NCBI GenBank assembly: GCA_032622095.1
Contig: CP136064.1
Span: 259,885,863-259,949,862 of the forward strand
Source of the DNA: Siphonodentalium dalli
Taxonomy: Eukaryota; Mollusca; Scaphopoda; Gadilida; Siphonodentaliidae
Direction of reading: 5' to 3'
DNA: 64,000 bases
A program made the position numbers and the translations under genes. Under the pieces are notes generated by a model. The model saw nothing but the letters and a program-made list of their open reading frames with translations, was not told where the DNA came from and made no database searches. Position 1 is the first letter of the stretch. Every line of letters starts with the position of its first letter. Of the stretch, positions 59,945 to 64,000 are shown one piece after another.

Positions 59945-60195
59945 TACAGTAATGCCCTAAATAATCGACTCCTTAACCACAGCAAAATTATGGGTAATTT
60001 TTCAGGATTTAGTCGGAATTATGGGTAATTTTTCAGGATTTAGTCGGAAATATGGCTTGTTGCCATTCATTGGAAAGCTCTCACTGAGAGCTTTCCAATG
60101 AATGGCAACAAGCCATATTTCCAACTAAATCCTGAAAAATTACCAATAATTCTGCTGTGGTTGTTAAGTAGTCGATTATTTAGGGCATTACTGTA
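59945..60195. mobile_element. Tc1/mariner-like MITE F3, copy 4
   Basis: TA-flanked palindrome as at 47052, with a short internal duplication of the left arm (ATTATGGGTAATTTTTCAGG occurs twice). It lies about 55 bp before the acceptor of the DFG exon. Confidence 0.82.
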
Positions 60196-60249
60196 CTCAT
60201 CAAGGAGTATTTAGTATAGAATGGGTTATTGGTTGTATCTCTGTTTCAG

Positions 60250-60319
60250 GTGGGAGATTTCGGCATGGTGAAGCTCATACAGCCAATGCGAGACAGCTGT
60301 AAAAAGGACGTATGCTGCT
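60250..60319 (+). CDS. Kinase gene: DFG exon
   Basis: 70 nt, phase 0 to 1, after CTGTTTCAG and before GTAAGT. It encodes VGDFGMVKLIQPMRDSCKKD and then VCC, the start of the activation segment. DFG is intact. The segment is Cys-rich and holds no Tyr. Confidence 0.9.
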
Positions 60320-60340
60320 GTAAGTTATTTATAGTTTATC

Positions 60341-60692
60341 ATGCCTGTCATTTTGCAGAATGAGGTTATCAGAGGGTGAATTTAGTGACGCTATCCCAAA
60401 TAGTGGGCTAGCATCACCAAATTCACCCTCTGGGGACCTCATTCTGCATGGCCTCATCTGCTATGGGAGACATAGACTCAGATTGAAGTTCCCAAATGGT
60501 GAATATTGTGATATACACCCAATGGGAACCTCGATTATGCAATGTGTCATCTGCCTAAGATGAGGCCTAAGCAGAATGAGGTCCACAGAGAGTGAATTTA
60601 GTGATGCTAGCCCGCTATGCTATGCAGGATAGCGTCACTAAATTCACCCTCTGGGGACCTCATTCTGCAAATGACAGGCACACTAAACTCAG
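60341..60692 (+). mobile_element. MITE F5, copy 5
   Basis: Begins about 22 bp after the DFG exon. Two palindromes built on AGAATGAGGTYMYCAGAGRG, the right one ending GACAGGCACACTAAACTCAG. Confidence 0.78.
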
Positions 60693-60751
60693 ACTTGAAC
60701 ACATTCTGCTGTAAGTTACATGAGAGTTTTTAGACTCATTCAGTTTTTTTG

Positions 60752-61152
60752 TTAACCCTTTACCCAACAGAAGGGCCCTGTGCCAATGCATTCTCTTATA
60801 TATGCGAGTCGACCATAGGTCGCCTCGCATATATAAGAGAATGCATTGGCTTAACACATTAAAAATTATAAAATTGTTAAAGAATGTAAGAAAAATTGGT
60901 AAAAAGTGTTAAAAAAAGATTTTTTTTTAGGCCAATGCATTCTCTTATATATGCGAGGCGACCTATGGTCGACTCGCATATATAAGAGAATGCATTGGCA
61001 CAGGGTATAACTGTAACTATCACAATGTGGTCAAGGAGCCGGTTCCAATGATATCCATATTTGTATGGTTCTATTGAGACAGACCGAAGATATTTTAGGC
61101 TGTTGAAGCTTTATTTGGCCGGTTTTGGCCGGTTTGTTGGGTAAAGGGTTAA
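60752..61152 (+). mobile_element. piggyBac-like MITE F1, copy 4
   Basis: 401 bp including both TTAA copies, two hairpins (about 60781-60849 and 60931-60999). With the reversed copy at 62401 it brackets the activation-segment exon. 61153-61481 shows nothing else. Confidence 0.9.
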
Positions 61153-61481
61153 AGCATTCATAATGTAATGCATCAATATCAGTTGGTAGTTTTGATAGTC
61201 GAAGCCAAACAGATCTACTGGTTGCATATTCCATCATGAGCCCAACTTGAAATATACCGTAACCTAATCATGAGCACTTAATTTGATATATCCCCACCAA
61301 CCAAATGAATACCCTAACTTATCAAAGGTTGGAAATTTAGGGGTCTTATTAACCCCTTAACATTCTCCAGCCCTCTGGCAGGGATAAAGTTAGAGCATCT
61401 TCTCAATTGGGGGAGGGGTTGTTGGCTGCCTCCAAATTATTATTTATGGGATACTAAGAGATGTGCGCTGTTTGAATTCAG

Positions 61482-61669
61482 GTCGGCGAGAGATGAGTGG
61501 CTGTCCAGCCGCAATTCGATGGACAGCTCCAGAGATCTTACACAAACCAAACTCAAATGACCGCGGTGATATCGTAACTACGGCTTGCGATGTGTACTCA
61601 TTTGGCATGACGATGTGGGAGATGATGATATGTGAAGACCCATTCGATGACATCTCATCTGACGAGGAG
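61482..61669 (+). CDS. Kinase gene: activation segment to helix F exon
   Basis: 188 nt, phase 1 to 0, after TTTGAATTCAG and before GTAATC. It completes a Cys codon, then gives RREMSGCPAAIRWTAPEIL, the spacer HKPNSNDRGDIVTTA and CDVYSFGMTMWEMM of helix F, then PFDDISSDEE. The APE motif and the Asp of DVYSFG are conserved. A TTAA MITE starts about 10 bp after the donor. Confidence 0.92.
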
Positions 61670-61679
61670 GTAATCTATA

Positions 61680-61942
61680 TTAACCTTTCCATGACTGGAG
61701 CTTCCTGAAATCTTGCGAAAACCCTGCGCCAATGCATTCTCTTATATATGCGAGTCTCCAACAGGGAGGCTCGCGTATATAAGAGAGTACATTGACCTAA
61801 CAATATTTACCTTGGCCTTGTAAGCCAGTGTATTCTCTTATATACGTGAGGATCCCTATGGGAGCCTCGCATTTATAAGAGAATGCACTGGAATCTGATC
61901 TTTAATGCTGCACCATCACAGCTCCTGTCATAAAAGGGATAA
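61680..61942 (+). mobile_element. MITE F2, copy 4
   Basis: TTAACCTTTCCATGACTGGA at the left and GTCATAAAAGGGATAA at the right. Both hairpins are diverged. The element starts only about 10 bp after the donor of the activation-segment exon. Confidence 0.75.
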
Positions 61943-62160
61943 CACTTTCTTTACTAAATGGATTCTCCCATCAGTTATAAAAGTATGCATTGGAATGGTC
62001 TATTATTTATCTGGAGGGATGTTTAAGAAATGTAAGCAGACGTCAGACAAACAAACAGGTAATAAAAAAGCAGAAGGAATCCTATTCTTTGGTGGGAAAT
62101 GTTCAGATAAAGGCAATTTGTTGAATTATTATCTGAACATTTCCTTGGGAAATGAGCATA

Positions 62161-62383
62161 TACTGTAATGCCCTAAATAATCGACTCCTTAACCACAGCA
62201 GAATTATGGGTACATGTAATTTTTCAGGATTTTGTCGGAAATATGGCTTGTTTCCATTCATCGGAAAGCTCTCAGTGAGAACTTTCCGATGAATGGCAAC
62301 AAGCCATATTTCTGACTAAATCCTGAAAAATTACCCATAATTCTGCTGTGGTTAAGGAGTCGATTATTTAGGGCATTACTGTA
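62161..62383. mobile_element. Tc1/mariner-like MITE F3, copy 5
   Basis: Palindrome with TACTGTAATGCCCTAAATAA at the left and TTATTTAGGGCATTACTGTA at the right. The left tip differs (CTGT for CAGT). Confidence 0.8.
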
Positions 62384-62400
62384 TTGTAGCACAGAAAGGG

Positions 62401-62792
62401 TTAACCCTTTACCCAACAAACCGGCCAAATAAAGCTTCAACAGCCTAAAATATCTTCGGTCTGTCTCAATAGAACCATACAAATATGGATATCATTGGAA
62501 CCGGCTCCTTGACCACATTGTGATAGTTACAGTTATGCCCTGTGCCAATGCATTCTCTTATATATGCGAGTCGACCATAGGTCGCCTCGCATATATAAGA
62601 GAATGCATTGGCCTAAAAAAAATCTTTTTTTTTAACACTTTTTACCATTTTTTCTTACATTCTTTAACAATTTTATAATTTTTAATGTGTTAAGCCAATG
62701 CATTCTCTTATATATGCGAGGCAACCTATGGTCGACTCGCATATATAAGAGAATGCATTGGCACAGGGCCGTTCTGTTGGGTAAAGGGTTAA
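62401..62792 (-). mobile_element. piggyBac-like MITE F1, copy 5
   Basis: 392 bp including TTAA copies, reversed relative to the copies at 60752 and 63308. Hairpins near 62544-62612 and 62693-62762. The GGCCG-rich end has lost one repeat of CCGGCCAAAA. Confidence 0.88.
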
Positions 62793-63010
62793 AGATGCTG
62801 GATCTCTTTCTTTAAATTTTTGTATAGATTCAGAAATCTAAAACAGAAGCTTCGGTCACTAGGAAATAATTTGTTTTCCTATTTTTTCCACAATCAATGA
62901 TGCTTTGTATTTTATTCTTCTTAATTTGACTGCTAGCTAGATTAGAATTAATGGCTGACATTTGGCTATCTTTATGGACTATATGCTCACTGCAAAACCA
63001 CACCTGGATA

Positions 63011-63795
63011 TAGTGTGTCTGAAATTTTCAGAATGAAGTCCCCAGAGGGTGAATTTAGTGGCACTATCCCACAAAACATCACAAAATTCACCCTCGGGGA
63101 CCTCATTCTGCTTAGGCCTCATAATCTATAGTCTCAAATTAACACTATTTTTAGTTACTTTTTCCCTTCTGTTCAGTTTCTATATCCTTTAATTTGCAAA
63201 AGATAAAATGCATAATTGAGGCGCCTAATGAGTGAACATCACCAACTTCAACTGAGGAATTTCAATCTGATCCTAGGTCTCCCATAGCTGCTGAAGCCTG
63301 AGCAGAATTAACCCTTTACCCAACAGAAGGGCCCTGTGCCAATGCATTCTCTTATATATGCGAGTCGACCATAGGTCGCCTCGCATATATAAGAGAATGC
63401 ATTGGCTTAACACATTAAAAATTATAAAATTGTTAAAGAATGTAAGAAAAAATGGTAAAAAGTGTAATTTTTTTTTTTTTTTTAGGCCAATGCATTCTCT
63501 TATATATGCGAGGCGACCTATGGTCGACTCGCATATATAAGAGAATGCATTGGTACAGGGCTAACTGTAACTATCACAATGTGGTCAAGGAGCCGGTTCC
63601 AATGATATCCATATTTGTATGGTTCTATTGAGACAGACCGAAGATATTTTAGGCTGTTGAAGCTTTATTTGGCCGGTTTGTTGGGTAAAGGGTTAAGTTC
63701 CAGAGGGTGAATTTGATAATGCTAGCCTGCTGCGCGAGATAGCATCACTATATTCACTCTCTGGGAACCTCAATCTGCAAATGTCAGATGCACGT
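63011..63795 (+). mobile_element. MITE F5, copy 6, carrying a nested F1
   Basis: Left part 63011-63307 (TAGTGTGTCTGAAATTTTCA) and right part 63697-63795 (GTTCCAGAGGGTGAATTTGA to GCAAATGTCAGATG). Removing the F1 element with one TTAA joins CAGAA-TTAA-GTTCCAGAGGG, equivalent to the family's CAGAATGAGGTCCCCAGAGG. The right end lies 29 bp before the C-lobe exon. Confidence 0.8.
63308..63696 (+). mobile_element. piggyBac-like MITE F1, copy 6
   Basis: 389 bp including TTAA copies, nested in an F5 element. Two hairpins (about 63337-63405 and 63485-63553); the second ends ATTGGTACAGG instead of ATTGGCACAGG. Confidence 0.9.
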
Positions 63796-63823
63796 TATCT
63801 GATTTCTTTCCACCTTCTGACAG

Positions 63824-63952
63824 GTCATGGAAGCTGTCAAAAGTGGAATTCGACCTGAGATAAAAAATTCTGAAGACATGTTCCCGAAATACAAAGAACT
63901 GATAGAAGACTGTTGGGAAGGAAAGCATGTGAAAAGACCGACATTTAAACAG
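63824..63952 (+). CDS. Kinase gene: C-lobe exon
   Basis: 129 nt (43 codons), phase 0 to 0, after CACCTTCTGACAG and before GTGAGT. It encodes VMEAVKSGIRPEI and ELIEDCWEGKHVKRPTFKQ, the CW...RPTF signature of subdomain XI, with the structurally important Arg. The gene must continue past the window for the C-terminal tail and stop codon. Confidence 0.92.
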
Positions 63953-64000
63953 GTGAGTGAACTATCAAACTATCCAAATCAATTCAAATTAAGCTTAAAG

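Larger units (their letters stand above)
43098..63952 (+). other. Receptor-type protein kinase gene, partial
   Basis: Nine plus-strand exons with AG/GT boundaries join into 391 codons without a frame break (phases in order 0-1, 1-1, 1-2, 2-2, 2-0, 0-0, 0-1, 1-0, 0-0). The product has a short Cys-rich segment (tentative first exon), one membrane span, a juxtamembrane region and most of a kinase domain with VAIK, HRDLRCAN, DFG and TAPE. The motifs point to the tyrosine-kinase or tyrosine-kinase-like groups. The form LHRDLR and the WTAPE are tyrosine-kinase-like, while KPP before LHRDL is reminiscent of TKL kinases. The likely gatekeeper is Ser (VVISDFV). The 3' end lies beyond the window. Most of an extracellular region, if present, was not found and may lie upstream. 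The introns (0.9-5.4 kb) are packed with MITEs. All catalytic residues are present, so it is probably an active enzyme. I do not recognise the exact family. Confidence 0.85.

Overview
The window looks like nuclear DNA of an animal, most likely a marine or other invertebrate. It has a multi-exon gene with GT-AG introns for a single-pass membrane protein kinase, many short palindromic non-autonomous transposons (MITEs), and a long satellite array. The species cannot be named from the sequence. No bacterial operons, rRNA, tRNA or CRISPR arrays were seen.

Layout. (1) 1-26687: one uninterrupted satellite of about 668 head-to-tail copies of a 40-bp unit, entering from the left edge and ending abruptly in a T-rich tract. 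Three recurring unit haplotypes and rarer marker variants show nested higher-order duplications. The very long reading frames over it are a by-product of a unit that lacks stop codons. (2) About 26.7-42.2 kb: intergenic DNA made of imperfect palindromes, MITEs, a GC-richer minisatellite (32.4-34.1 kb), a tandemly duplicated intergenic block and one possible promoter. I see no convincing protein gene there. (3) 42237-42662, minus strand: a compact intact gene for a PPC-domain (DUF296) protein. (4) About 43.1 kb to the right edge, plus strand: a receptor-type protein kinase gene, open at its 3' end and probably at its 5' end. One tentative cysteine-rich exon, a transmembrane exon, a juxtamembrane exon and seven... 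more precisely six catalytic-domain exons join without a frame break (391 codons in all). The catalytic motifs (VAIK lysine, HRD, DFG, APE) are intact.

The kinase introns are crowded with at least six MITE families. Three families with different ends (a TTAA-targeting piggyBac-like family, a second TTAA family, and a family ending GTGACCCGCC) carry versions of the same long hairpin, nearly perfect and 69 nt in two of them, usually twice in one element. Nested insertions give several clean target-site duplications. A 576-bp insertion at 49897-50472 has a 17-bp target-site duplication, which points to a retroelement. No transposase, reverse transcriptase or integrase gene was recognised, so all the elements appear non-autonomous here.
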